DNA of 64,000 nucleotides from Perkinsus marinus ATCC 50983 (GCF_000006405.1 NW_003200768.1:248039-312038), one strand, 5' to 3'. Shown: positions 54,466-64,000, counted from the first letter of the stretch. Numbers and translations: made by a program. The notes: a model not told the origin generated them from the letters alone.

Positions 54466-54655
54466 TAAAATGTGAAAATTGAAGGATTCACAGAACGTGA
54501 GAGAACCACGTCAGAACTCGAATTGACCTCCCTTAAATATATAGTTCTGAGTGGGGAGGAATCATCTATTCGGATTCAATGGGAGATGCCTTTTTCCAAG
54601 GTTCTACAATTGCCAAGTCCCAAAAATAAAAATCATGATGATGGTGAGCTCTACA
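54466..54655. repeat. Segmental duplication copy 2, downstream flank of paralogue B
   Basis: Matches 49640-49804 in order (AGAACCACGTCAGAACTC, TTGCCAAGTCCCAAAAAT, GAGCTCTACATTAATCAAGC). Confidence 0.75.
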
Positions 54656-55075
54656 TTAATCAAGCAGACCCTCAAGCGTCGCATTGCACCCTGCAGGAGT
54701 CGCATTCATGTGGGTACCGTTGACTGTCAGAGTGAACGAATCGCGAGTACGGTCGTAGGGGATCACCCGCCACTCGGCCGGTTTGAAATGCAACTCTTCT
54801 GCGAAATCAGTGAAGTTCTTATCCTTGATGTCCAAGTACAGATTCCTGTGCTCGTGGTCAACACTCCATGGGATGACGCCAGTCTCATTAATGGTCACGT
54901 TCCCGCTGACAAAAAGAATGGCGACAATGACTACGGTCCTGGGAGCGAATGGATTGAAGATGAAGGCTGCGTTGAAGTAGCCACCCATCTCAGTGCAGTA
55001 TGATGGCTCTGGTGGAAAGGTCTGAACCATCGACAAAACCCCGAGTAGGATAATGCTGGTAAGGATAACGGACAT
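54656..55075 (-). CDS. Small secreted protein, paralogue B
   Basis: Single-exon ORF of 139 aa from ATG 55075, the same length as paralogue A. Signal peptide MSVILTSIILLGVLSMVQTF; cysteines at the same places (PSYCTEMGG, PAGCNATL); sequons NET, NFT, NGT, NAT. Differences from A cluster in residues 28-60 (AAFIFNPFAPRTVVIVAIL against AIFIFDPSAPEKVSILYFL), whereas the 70 C-terminal residues are almost unchanged. The reading frame is intact in both, so both are probably expressed. Function unknown. Confidence 0.8.
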   Translation of the reverse strand: MSVILTSIILLGVLSMVQTFPPEPSYCTEMGGYFNAAFIFNPFAPRTVVIVAILFVSGNVTINETGVIPWSVDHEHRNLYLDIKDKNFTDFAEELHFKPAEWRVIPYDRTRDSFTLTVNGTHMNATPAGCNATLEGLLD

Positions 55076-56453
55076 TGGAGTGGTGATTACTGTTTCTGAC
55101 GGAAATCATAATCACGTTATATCATAGTCAACCATGCTGCAGTGTGCGAGTCGATGGAGGTGTCGGACACCTGGTGTCCAAGCACGTGATTTCCGCGCAA
55201 TATAAACGTGCGCACAGATACTCAACTGTAGCAGGAAGGAACTGCTCACGTCCTCCAATTCACATCGTCAACACTTACTATCAAGAATAGCAAGGCCGCT
55301 AAAGTCGCAGAAGTGATATGCTTGGGCAGTCTGGCATTGTCAGACTGCCGTGTTCGCCCTATTCGTTCATTCCACTCAGCACTTGTGCGCGTCAATTGAC
55401 TCGGAGTTCAGCGCAGAGTATTGCATTGCAATAAATGCAACTCCACACGTGAATAACGGAGTCCCCTTTCACAACGGGAACTCAAGGTAGAATGTACTAC
55501 TAAAAATCACTTGCTACTACATCGGTGAGCCCGAGATATACCATTCTCATTGTCATGCTTGAAGTGCGCGTGAAATGACAGCACAAGTATCAACCAGGAA
55601 CGGACGCAGTAATAAATGATTTTGTGGCGATTAGCAGAGCGAAGCCTAGCGGAGCGTAGCACTGATTACCCTACCATCTGACCTTGTGGGTTAAGATGAT
55701 TCAAATGGGCGAAAGTGGGTTTCCCCTCCCACCCTCCCAGTAGAGGGATAGCTTCAAATTAATTGTAGTTCAAAAAACATGTCGTTCTGGCTTAAAGTTG
55801 TTTTCTGCTGCTCTTTACTCCCATAGACGTCGGTGGTCAAGCACCGAGCCAAGATAAGCTTTTGTTCGTCTGCAAAAAGCCTTGAATCGGATCTCTGTCC
55901 CAGAGGGAATATGTACCATGCACGCACCGTTGGCAAGCTCTGGGAGAGTTCTATGTCAAGACGTAAAAGTAACTAGTCTCACCTTTAAAAGGGTATTATT
56001 ATGCGGAAGCAGAATGGTATGGTCAAATGATAGATTGGACGTACCAGAAAGGTCAACCAAAATAGAACATGGAAGTAAAACCTTAAATCGCAGACATGGA
56101 TGGCCATCGAAAGGCCTCTCCTCAGTTTACTTATAATCATCATGTCCAACAAACACTGGCAGTCATCGACTCTCAAAATGGATTCCTCGCTCGACACGAA
56201 CTAGCTCTATCGTACGGAGTATTCATCATTCGCGACTCAAGAGAACTAGGCTAGGCTTAACTGCAGATTAACACAGACTAGTATCACCGTCGAAGCCAGC
56301 TAAGCGATTGCCGCTTTGGATCTGCCGGGCCAACTCTGCCGTTGAGCGGATGAAGCAGTTTAATGCACTTGTGTAGGTGCATGGGGCTCTCAAAGCTGTA
56401 CCATGTCCGCAGCTACCGCTGTTGAGATCAATAGATATCACAAGAGTACAGAG
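55076..56453. repeat. Duplication copy 2, upstream part, and unique sequence
   Basis: 55240-55425 is the relative of the inverted block at 50560-50800. A minus-strand frame at 55754-55936 (IFPLGQRSDSRLFADE) has a diverged relative at about 50990-51090 (PLRWKCSSRLFRDAN), so a further short coding remnant may have been duplicated too. Nothing else recognised. Confidence 0.4.
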
Positions 56454-56771
56454 TCATCCTAAGGCCAACACCATGGCAGTTCTATTATAACTACAGTGAT
56501 CGCCCCCCACTTTGTTGCTGCTGCTAACAATCTCAGCGATGAACTCAGGATGTACCACGAAGCCCTCCACACCAACATCCATATCGGTCAACGGTGTTTC
56601 GTTAGCTTTCGATATTGAAGACGTCACACACTCATCAACGGCCTCAATGCTGTGCTCCAAACTTGACGCCGATCGACGAGGTGTGAATACCTCAATAAAC
56701 AGGGGACGAGAGAAGACGAAACAATTGTGATAGCTATAGAGAATGAAATGAAAAGAGGACAGAAATTGCAT
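56454..56771 (-). CDS. Hypothetical protein, about 105 aa
   Basis: Frame from an ATG at 56771 to a stop at 56454. The first 25 residues are hydrophobic/aromatic (MQFLSSFHFILYSYHNCFVF) and might act as a signal peptide; the rest (SLEHSIEAVDECVTSS, VGVEGFVVHPEFIAEIV) has good protein composition. It could also be a final exon whose true start lies elsewhere. Unknown family. Confidence 0.35.
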   Translation of the reverse strand: MQFLSSFHFILYSYHNCFVFSRPLFIEVFTPRRSASSLEHSIEAVDECVTSSISKANETPLTDMDVGVEGFVVHPEFIAEIVSSSNKVGGDHCSYNRTAMVLALG

Positions 56772-56913
56772 AACCGATTCACACTTGGCCAGTCGAAATC
56801 ATCAATACACTATTGTCGCCAAGTATTTTAACTGTTAAAGTTGTACTAAAGTATAACACAACAGAAAACTGATACGAGAAACGTGTGGTACGGAAACATC
56901 CAGAGACATGAAT

Positions 56914-57391
56914 TCAACACGACTCCTTGACCTCCGTACCCCGCAGCTCGACGAGCTCAGGCAGCCCTAAATGTCGAGGCAAATGTCGACTCAGCCATGT
57001 AAGCCTCTCATTAGCACTCGGAAGGCTTTCCCACGTTTGGAAAGGCACCTGGATCACCAACAACTTCTCAGCAGTATACAACTTTAATACTCAGCGATGG
57101 TATCTAAGTTCGTTCTCCTCAGCTGAGCTCAGAAGTTTCCTCACTGATTGTCGGAGTTGAATATAGAACTATATATGAATTCGAAAAAAAAGTACACAGA
57201 AACCAACGAGGATTCCTCGCGATTTCCTCAGAATTTATATATTGTCGTCCACACATGTGCATACTTTCCCACACTGATACCAATACACCGAGCTCACCAG
57301 CGCTAAGTTGAATCCCATCTTCCGTATAAGTATATGCCGTACTCTGCTCCGCGAAGTGAGATGTGTAGTCTTGGCCTGAGTGCCAAACCAT
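56914..57391 (-). CDS. Hypothetical 92-aa protein with a MITE-built intron
   Basis: Exon 1 57281-57391 starts at ATG (MVWHSGQDYTSHFAEQ); exon 2 56914-57081 continues in phase 0 (LYTAEKLLVIQVPFQTWESL, then LTWLSRHLPRHLGLPELVEL) to a stop. The single 199-nt intron is 93% hAT-like MITE. No domain is recognised; no signal peptide. The joined product has an even, soluble composition. Upstream exons cannot be excluded. Confidence 0.5.
57092..57276 (+). mobile_element. hAT-like MITE, copy 15, forming nearly a whole intron
   Basis: Occupies 185 of the 199 nt between donor (57280) and acceptor (57082), leaving 4 and 10 nt of flank. No clear target duplication. Confidence 0.75.
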
Positions 57392-58021
57392 AACGCTGAC
57401 CGATGGCTCTTCAGTCGATCAGAATATACCCGGCGAGTTGTGTTGTGATAGATGCGAAGTATTTTACAATCTTCATTGCCCTATGACTAGTATTGTGTAT
57501 GCGTACGGAATATTGTTCAGTACTGGTCTATTATCATAGAGTAGACAACCATTACACGCATACACATAAGATGCGACTTCTACACTAACCCCTCGTGAAC
57601 TGATGTTACCAGTGGGCTTGACAGCTACCCAAAACATCATAATATACTCGAGTTAGACTGGGACTATCGAATTCGGACAGCGTGCCGAAGACTTGTGTTC
57701 TTCGCCCAGTTTAACTCTATAACGATTCGTCATCGATTATGATAATACATAATGATATATTTCTTGCGCTTGGAACTCAGAATGTCCGCGATCTCGGATT
57801 CCTAATCATTAGCGAAATCTTTCCGTTTCGGACCATCAAAATTGGACACACTGTATTTCTGCTTGACACCGCCACTGTGCTCGAAAGCAGCAGCTAGCGT
57901 CATTCAACTCCCCATCATAGACGGCGAAGCGAAAGTAGTTTCAAAAAGTCAGAATTAATACCATACAGCAGCATAGTGGAAAACATTAATTTTTAGAGTA
58001 AATGTATTTCACAATTAATGC
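57392..58021. other. Intergenic sequence
   Basis: AT-rich parts and a weak imperfect inverted repeat at about 57490-57575. No gene or known repeat. Confidence 0.4.
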
Positions 58022-58110
58022 CAATACGCATATGGTCAACTACATGTGTCGAAGACAATAAGAAAATTCCGAAAAAAATCTCGTTCTTTTAGGATTTACA
58101 TCTACACTAA
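58022..58110 (-). mobile_element. hAT-like MITE, copy 16 (fragment)
   Basis: Only the GGTCAACTACATGTGTCG end and some body are left. Confidence 0.45.
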
Positions 58111-58193
58111 GTCGTGTCTTAACTTCTATATCGAACGCCTAAACTAGGATAATGACCTTCCAACACAAGTGCATGTCCCCATGCACATAGCGC

Positions 58194-58387
58194 CAGTGTT
58201 GGGAAAAATATATGTTCGCTTTCCTCACCTGAGCTCAGAAGTTTCCTCACTAACTATACAAGTTTACATACAAATTCGGGTAGAAGTGTACAGAAACCTA
58301 CGAGAATCTTAACAGAATTTGTTCACAATATCAATACCATCACCAGCACATCTAGTCGACCACTCGATATCGCTTACATAAAACTGC
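58194..58387 (+). mobile_element. hAT-like MITE, copy 17
   Basis: Clear CAGTGTTGGGAAAAATATATG left end; the right end is diverged. It appears to provide the last 25 codons and the stop of the gene read on the minus strand. Confidence 0.65.
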
Positions 58388-61300
58388 CACTCCGGGCATA
58401 CTTCAATGACTGTATTCGTTGCAGCGTGGAACATATCCAAATTGAAAGGGCCCGCTTTCACTCCTATCATCAATTCCAAACCTACTCCGACGAGCAGCTC
58501 GGCTACTTCCCCTGACACAAGTGCGCTCATCTCAACCACAGTACGAACCGACTCACCATGGAGCTCGCAGCTCAATGCTTTTCGCTGAGTCTTAATTTTC
58601 TTAACCGCTAACGGTCGCGCTTTTTCACCGTATTTTTTCAATCTTTTCTTGTACTTGTGCAGCTCTTTCCGCTGCCTTTCCTTCGACTTCTTCTTCTCCC
58701 CCTTTAACCGCTCGCGCTCATCCTCGGCACTCTCCTCGTCACTTCGCAACTGATTCGCACACGTTCACGTTACCGCATATCGCAAGGCCAACCCGAACTG
58801 TGAAAAATACAGTTTTTTACAAGTCCATCTCTACACTTTAGAATTCATTACACATCGCTAGAGTTATGCCCGCATTCGAAAACCGAAAATGAACGAAGTA
58901 CCGCATGCCGGATCCAGGGATCGAACCTGCGACCTACCTACATATACTTAAAAACACCACCCAAGACAAATTGTCAAGAAGTAACAGTAACCGCGGGTTG
59001 AAAACAATCAACTATGATAATTCCGACTTACATCGCGGAGGAACTCCTTCACATTATCATCCAATTGTTCCCAAACACTTTCCTCCTTACACAGTCGTAC
59101 ATACATCTCCACCACCTGTAAATGCCTACTGTACCTAAAAAGCATCAACCATTCCGTTGCCAAATTCCTCATACCTATACCGTAAATCGCACACATCAAT
59201 TTCGGATAAAATTCAACATTCGCCCGAATTCTACACTACTAACAAAGCTGACTCGACAGATCAATGCCTACAGCCAGTGTTGGAATAGATTTTCGCTTTC
59301 CTCAGCTAAGCCCCGGAATTCCCTCATTAATCAAAGTATACCGATCAGCGGAGTTTACGTGAAGTGGCGTATAACTCGGTGGAAAACGCCATCGTGAGAT
59401 ATGTTTTTCACTAGTGTTTTTCATATCACTAGGGTGGTGAAACTCCAGTGTAGAATTGCCGAAAAACCAACAAGAATTTCCCAAAATTTCCTCGAATTTT
59501 TTCCATTGTCACCAACACATGTAGTTGGCCATGCGTATTTTCCCCCACTCCTAACAGCGGGCGACTCCAACTGAGCTAAAATACAAACACTCCTGAATAC
59601 TCCACATGCATATAAAAACATGTTGTTAATAGTGATATAATGCTACTACTAATTCCCGTTGTTCACCTCATATCACTAAGCTGTTCCCTCTTCACTGCCT
59701 CCGCCCGATACAAGTAGTTAATCATAGTAGCATCATCAAACATCTCCACAACCTGAGGAACCCCGCGACCAGCACGAACCACGATCAGCCCGAACCAATC
59801 AAACGGGAAATCGAATCCTTCTCCTTCCCTTACTGTTATCCACTTGATATTCATAAACTCCTTCACAATGAGAGTATTTTCACACACTGCTTGCGACAAA
59901 GCGATCGCCAGAGGTTTACACCTGAGCCTACCCGGTACCCACATAAACCATCAAGTTATCACCAAAACAGCCAACCATATGACGAAAAAATGAAAAAAAA
60001 TTCCGCGATTTTTTCATGATAAGTGCCTTGCCATGTTAGCAAGACTCAGTCGTCTTTTATACTGATCTGCTGTCTTCGCTCCGCCTTTTTCGTTTTTTTA
60101 CTCGAACATACTATAACAAAAATTCAACCATAAATATTCACAATTAATAACAACGGTAATCTAGAAACCGGAAAATTTTTCCTATTTTCCCGCAAATTTC
60201 CCCCCAGTTTTTTCACCAAAGCTGAGAAGCAAGGTCGAGCTTAGCCGCCGAGTTAGCAGCTTTCACGAGGATCTTGTGCGTCACCGTCGGCCAAGTCAAT
60301 GCCGTTTTTTGTAACATCATTACTAACCTCTCATCCCTGTACTGCAATCGAGAAAGTGCCTAAATTCAACAAGGTCAATGAATATTAGATAATACTTCAT
60401 AATATAACTATATATTATACTAGTGTACTGGAGTTTCGCCAGTTTTACGTGAAGTGGCATAATACTCTGTGAAAAACGCGATATTCGCGATATACAGTAG
60501 TCGTGAAATATATTTTTCATATCTCGAGTGAAACTCCAGTGTTATCATCATGAATAATGTTCTACGATGTCTCAGTAGCTGCCATATACGATCTCACCTG
60601 CATCAGATGACAGAAATTCTCCGGTTTCATCTCGCCGAACTTCACCGCACATGCCGACAATAATGTACGGTAGTACGGTACAACCCGACGATTATATATT
60701 CGTACAGATGCTGCAGCTTGGAACACTCTCAGCAGCGATCGAAAATGGCACTGAAAAAATAGGAAAAAACAATAATTTTCCTTAACATTTTTCACAAATT
60801 TTTTCCTATACATGCGCTTCACCAACCACAATTCCCTCAGAAAAATTACCAGAAATTTTCACATGGCGTGAAAATTTTTTTCCTTTTTCCACATATCACC
60901 TTATCAGAAAGCTGCGCCGCTCGCTTCAAGTACGCCTCCCATAATGCCTCGTTCACGATCAAGTTGGAATTCTGATTCATTTTATGCGCCTAAAATAAGC
61001 CATAAACACCCTCGAGCACTTCGTTGCAGGGAATAATACAGAAATCGAGCGGGGGAACTCATTTTGAATTTTCCACGTATGGCTTTGAGGAGTTCCTCGA
61101 TTTCTGTCAAACGTTCCTATGGCCTACTGTAAATGACCAAGTGCCTCTGGTGCATAACTCTGAGGACCTTATGACGTTCGACAACAAACTGTGGGAAAAG
61201 TAAGCAGGGAATCATCCAGAATGTTCCCGGGGAAAACTCATTTTGAAATCCCCACAGGGCTAGGAACACATTCTTCAATCAGTTTCCTATGTAAATGTCA

Positions 61301-63631
61301 TAATCACATTAGCAACATTTTTCCCATTGTTATCAAACTCTGAAGAATATCATTCCTCAAGGCTAAACGTATCCCTGCCTCGTTGAGCATGTTCCGCTTG
61401 AGCTCCTTCGTACACATAAATGGCACCGCCAGAGGATCAGAAGAGCGATAATCCTTCTCGTACCTACCACATACACGCAAATGATAAACTCAGCAATGTC
61501 GGTAGATTTATACACTAAGATGCGTAGAGTCTACGCAAATTCTCCAACGATTGTCTACGCCGTAGACAATCGTTGGAGAATTTGTCCCGAGTGCATGAAT
61601 AAATTTATAGTATATTTATATAATGGAATAGCACCCGTCTTACGTGAAGTGGCGTAAAACTCGGTGAAAAACGCGATATTAGCGGTGATATGCAGTAGTC
61701 GTGAGATGTGTTTTTCACTAGTGTTTTTCATATCACTAGGGTGAAACTCCATTGATAATTATAGAGAATGGCTTCAGTCCGCTACGCTAAGCTAGGCTAG
61801 CGTAGTGCAGTTGCATGATGATATAAATAGATACAATATCGTTTCCAAGTATCTTCTAGTGTTACCTTCCCAAACTAGTTGCGGAGCGAAGCGAGCGGAG
61901 CTATATACTGCAATTCGGATCATCTCAAGTGTGCATGCGTGCAAATTATTTCTCACCAACCAGGGAGAATTTCAACACGGCTAAAGAACCACTCGAAAGC
62001 TAAATAGACAGCTACTCCTAGAAAAATATGAAAACTTGAGTGTGGTGCATCCCTGACAACATACATTGAAAAACGTTATTTTTTGTGCGAAAAATACCGA
62101 GCCTGGGATTCGAACCGGAGATGTTACATGCCGCGCGTCACAGGACTGAACACGACCGACAATCTAACTTCATCAAATTTTAGACTGAAGTTCGCTAAAC
62201 CCATGGCGAGCTACGCCATCTCGTCGGGAAGGCCTAGTGTACGCGAACCCTCTGCAGAAGAGCATCACCTGTTTTTGCATGATTTCAGCGTTTTCGAATT
62301 CGTTACTATTCACTCACGACGATCCCAATAAGAGATTACAACAATAATTTCAATACCGTAAACTCCACTAATCGTCCACCTCCCTAAGCTAGGAGCACCC
62401 CATTTCCACTCCACGTGCTGTTCCCAGTTAAATTTATTACCAGTAATCTCTGGCACGCACGAGTTTCTTTCTCTTCAATTTCTTCCTTTCAAAATCGGCA
62501 CTATCTTCGCCGTTTTCCGATGGCGTGCCCAACTTGTCCGCGTGCTGACACAAAAAATGTCATTTTCCCTGTGGAATTTACTAAAACTTCAAAGCTAGCT
62601 TTGTGCTCAGCGGTCCTTTACGTCACATAACCATTTAAAAAATGGTGAACACCATCAACCTCCTCGCCCTTGCTCACCCATACTGCTAACATTTCGCGAA
62701 AATTTTGGAGCTGTACATTACGCGCGATCTAAGGAGTGCTAAATTCTCAACTAGAGCTCAGTGCAGCTAGATTCTCGTACATAGACTAGGCTGTATATAT
62801 ATAAACACTCATAGATATTCGTCCTGAGCAAAAAATTCCGATGATGAAAATTCAACTGCACGCAGATGTGCCATACACATAAGGCGGGTACCGACCTCAG
62901 CTATTATCTTGTTCACCAGATTCTTGTTACCATCCAAGCCTCTTTCCCGATCCTTAAAGTACCTAGTCGTAATTTTTTTTCGAAAAAATTTTGTTTTTTC
63001 TTTCGCTTTTTCAGTCATAGGACAATCACGTCACTTTGCGTAATAATCTGCACTCCATCCTTTAGGATTTTTTTGCAGCGGCTCGAAAGGATTCGGCAAT
63101 CGCCTTAACTTGGGTATTCGTGGCGCTACTGTACCTATGAACTCCAGTGTGTGGGGGAATATATGCTCGCTTTCCTCAGCTGAGCCTGGGAGTTTCCTCA
63201 CTAGTTGTAGGAGTTTATATACGAGATCAATGAGAATTTCCCAAAACTCCCTCAGAATTTTCATATTGTGGTTGACCATACGCATACATCGTGACATAGT
63301 AAACACGACAATTCAATTCAGTCTAAATTACTCAACGTTTTAAACGGAAATTATAGCACAATATAAACAGTTACTTCTAATACAGGCATGCTTACCTTTT
63401 GCTTCTTGAGCATGCACTAGAGGGCTCTTCCCTCGACGTTCCACTGCCTTCGGTCGGTAATAATGAGGCTTCAACTGTCTATCCTGTAGGGCCGGTACAG
63501 TATCTACTACCTCAACACTGCGTACGGCTGAGCTCAACTACAACTACTACTACTATTGCTACTACTGCTACTACTGCTACTATTGCTACTACTACTACTA
63601 CTATTGCTACTACTACTATTGCTACTACTAT

Positions 63632-63680
<49 letters not shown>

Positions 63681-63699
63681 GCTACTACTACTACTACCA

Positions 63700-63745
<46 letters not shown>

Positions 63746-63751
63746 CACTAT

Positions 63752-63790
<39 letters not shown>

Positions 63791-63796
63791 CACTAT

Positions 63797-63836
<40 letters not shown>

Positions 63837-63925
63837 GCCCACCTTCATCTCGATACCCCTCGTTTCTAGCAACCTCATCTAGCTCCCTTATAGATGAGCC
63901 CAACGCCAAGCCTTTGGTCGGCATC
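58309..63925 (-). CDS. Large multi-exon helical-repeat protein, possibly a mitochondrial RNA-binding (HPR/RAP-like) protein
   Basis: Minus-strand blocks bounded by splice-like sites: 63397-63540 (VVDTVPALQDRQLKPHYY), 63045-63134 (PKLRRLPNPFEPLQ), 62800-62975 (KDRERGLDGNKNLVNKII), about 62450-62555 (a basic stretch), 61340-61460 (KELKRNMLNEAGIRLALR), 60903-60985, 60590-60760 (VPYYRTLLSACAVKFGEMKP), 60215-60330 (DERLVMMLQKTALTWPTV), 59665-59930, 59115-59250 (PKLMCAIYGYSRHLQVVEMY), 58309-58745 (a KKKSKERQRKE basic helix, then VAELLVGVGLELMIG). Paired helices of this style recall heptatricopeptide/FASTK-RAP proteins of apicomplexan mitochondria, but no RAP domain is seen, so function is a guess. 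The gene may start beyond the window. One exon runs next to a long AGT/ACT tract (63535-63836). Confidence 0.4.
58910..58945 (-). other. tRNA T-arm-like relic
   Basis: Minus strand reads GGTCGCAGGTTCGATCCCTG, within an intron of the large gene and in its sense orientation. Confidence 0.45.
59275..59550 (+). mobile_element. hAT-like MITE, copy 18, carrying a nested MITE
   Basis: Interrupted in the middle by the GGAGTTTCACCC-type copy at 59350-59446, which must be the younger insertion. Confidence 0.7.
59350..59446 (+). mobile_element. GGAGTTTCACCC-type MITE, copy k (nested)
   Basis: Inserted into hAT-like copy 18; good right end, left end slightly worn. Confidence 0.75.
60430..60537 (+). mobile_element. 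GGAGTTTCACCC-type MITE, copy l
   Basis: Complete, in an intron of the large minus-strand gene. Confidence 0.75.
61047..61345 (+). repeat. Repeat sandwich carrying a copied TPS exon
   Basis: Two GGGAACTCATTTTGAA-family pieces in the same orientation (61047-61083 and 61205-61343) enclose a copy of TPS exon sequence (61084-61199) in inverted orientation relative to its source at 39555-39665. Exon, splice donor and adjoining repeat are nearly base-for-base the same as the source; two substitutions were seen in the exon part. Confidence 0.8.
61521..61584. repeat. Perfect palindrome
   Basis: 24-bp arms (61536-61559 and 61561-61584) around one base, with a second 8-bp-arm palindrome TGCGTAGA/TCTACGCA overlapping the left edge at 61521-61537. 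Confidence 0.85.
61624..61750 (+). mobile_element. GGAGTTTCACCC-type MITE, copy m
   Basis: Close to the family consensus; 40 bp after the palindrome. Confidence 0.75.
61874..62042. repeat. Dispersed repeat, shared with 3711-3900
   Basis: Starts GCGGAGCGAAGCGAGCGGAG and carries AAAGCTAAATAGACAGCTA and AGAAAAATATG. Confidence 0.5.
62098..62135 (-). other. tRNA T-arm-like relic
   Basis: Minus strand reads CTCCGGTTCGAATCCCAGG in an intron of the large gene. T-stem does not pair fully. Confidence 0.35.
63145..63297 (+). mobile_element. hAT-like MITE, copy 19
   Basis: In the 261-nt intron 63135-63395; its left end is about 10 bp from the splice acceptor. The right end is worn. Confidence 0.65.
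63535..63836. repeat. ACT/AGT trinucleotide tract, about 300 bp
   Basis: Nearly pure (ACT)n with scattered GCT, ATT and ACC units. Read on the minus strand in one frame it would encode poly-Ser; a GT-AG pair around it would remove it as an intron, so coding status is open. Confidence 0.95.
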
Positions 63926-64000
63926 ACCTAATAGGACCTCAGTCGAGTCTGAACTGATAGCGATAAAAGGCTTACTGGGAAATCGCCATCTTGGCGACAG

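Noticed and set aside
58309-63925. Firm assignment to the RAP family
   Set aside because: Helical-repeat character fits, but no C-terminal RAP domain is visible, so only a tentative label is given.
1-64000. CRISPR arrays, bacterial operons, insertion sequences, ribosome binding sites
   Set aside because: Spliceosomal introns throughout show nuclear eukaryotic DNA; the repeats are dispersed MITEs, not spaced direct repeats.
1-64000. Dinoflagellate-type spliced-leader gene
   Set aside because: I looked for the CCGTAGCCATTTTGG leader word on both strands and did not see it.

Overview
The window reads as nuclear DNA of a unicellular alveolate, most likely a Perkinsus species. This is inferred from intron-dense genes with canonical GT-AG introns that cluster tightly at about 40-55 nt, moderate GC content, small secreted proteins of the kind expected in a parasite, and a heavy load of short non-autonomous transposons sitting inside introns. 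No prokaryotic features, rRNA, intact tRNA gene or CRISPR array is visible. Positions 35293-35392 are an assembly gap. No gene is contained in one open reading frame except the retroelement polyprotein and two small secreted proteins, so host genes were rebuilt by eye from splice sites, reading phase and family motifs. Exon edges quoted are my own readings and may be off by a few bases.

Layout. 0.4-7.4 kb (minus strand): a DSBA/FrnE-like thioredoxin-fold oxidoreductase, a queuosine salvage glycosylase (QNG1/DUF2419), and a repeat-bearing type I membrane protein. 7.9-14.0 kb (plus): a P5A-type ATPase (Spf1/ATP13A1) in at least 17 exons. 14.6-15.7 kb (minus): a coiled-coil/RRM RNA-binding protein. 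16.8-17.4 kb (plus): a probable mitochondrial thioredoxin. 18.0-24.5 kb (minus): a putative membrane-anchored protein, an unknown multi-exon gene, a coiled-coil protein and a TMEM42-like DMT-family membrane protein. 26.2-26.7 kb (minus): a cysteine-rich secreted protein. 28 kb: a fossil MULE-type transposase. 29.8-31.7 kb: a Q/P-rich gene, poorly resolved. 32.8-41.8 kb (minus): a 26-exon gene for a trehalose-6-phosphate synthase/phosphatase with an N-terminal CBM20 starch-binding domain. 42.9-49.1 kb: a structurally whole, young LTR retrotransposon. 49.3-56 kb: a segmental duplication carrying two secreted-protein paralogues, one block inverted between copies, and a PIF/Harbinger element inserted in one copy. 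56.4-64 kb (minus): small unknown genes and a large multi-exon helical-repeat gene that runs off or close to the window end and ends in an AGT/ACT trinucleotide tract.

The genes do not form a pathway; they are ordinary eukaryotic neighbours. Three give metabolic information: queuosine salvage (tRNA modification), P5A ATPase (ER membrane protein quality control) and the CBM20-TPS-TPP fusion (storage glucan/trehalose metabolism). What unifies the window is transposon-intron interplay: about 19 copies of a hAT-like MITE (8-bp target duplications), about 13 copies of a second MITE with 12-bp inverted termini, and a third dispersed repeat lie largely in introns. One intron is 93% MITE, one TPS exon has been copied into a repeat sandwich 21 kb away, and three minimal introns contain a tRNA T-arm/box B-like sequence.
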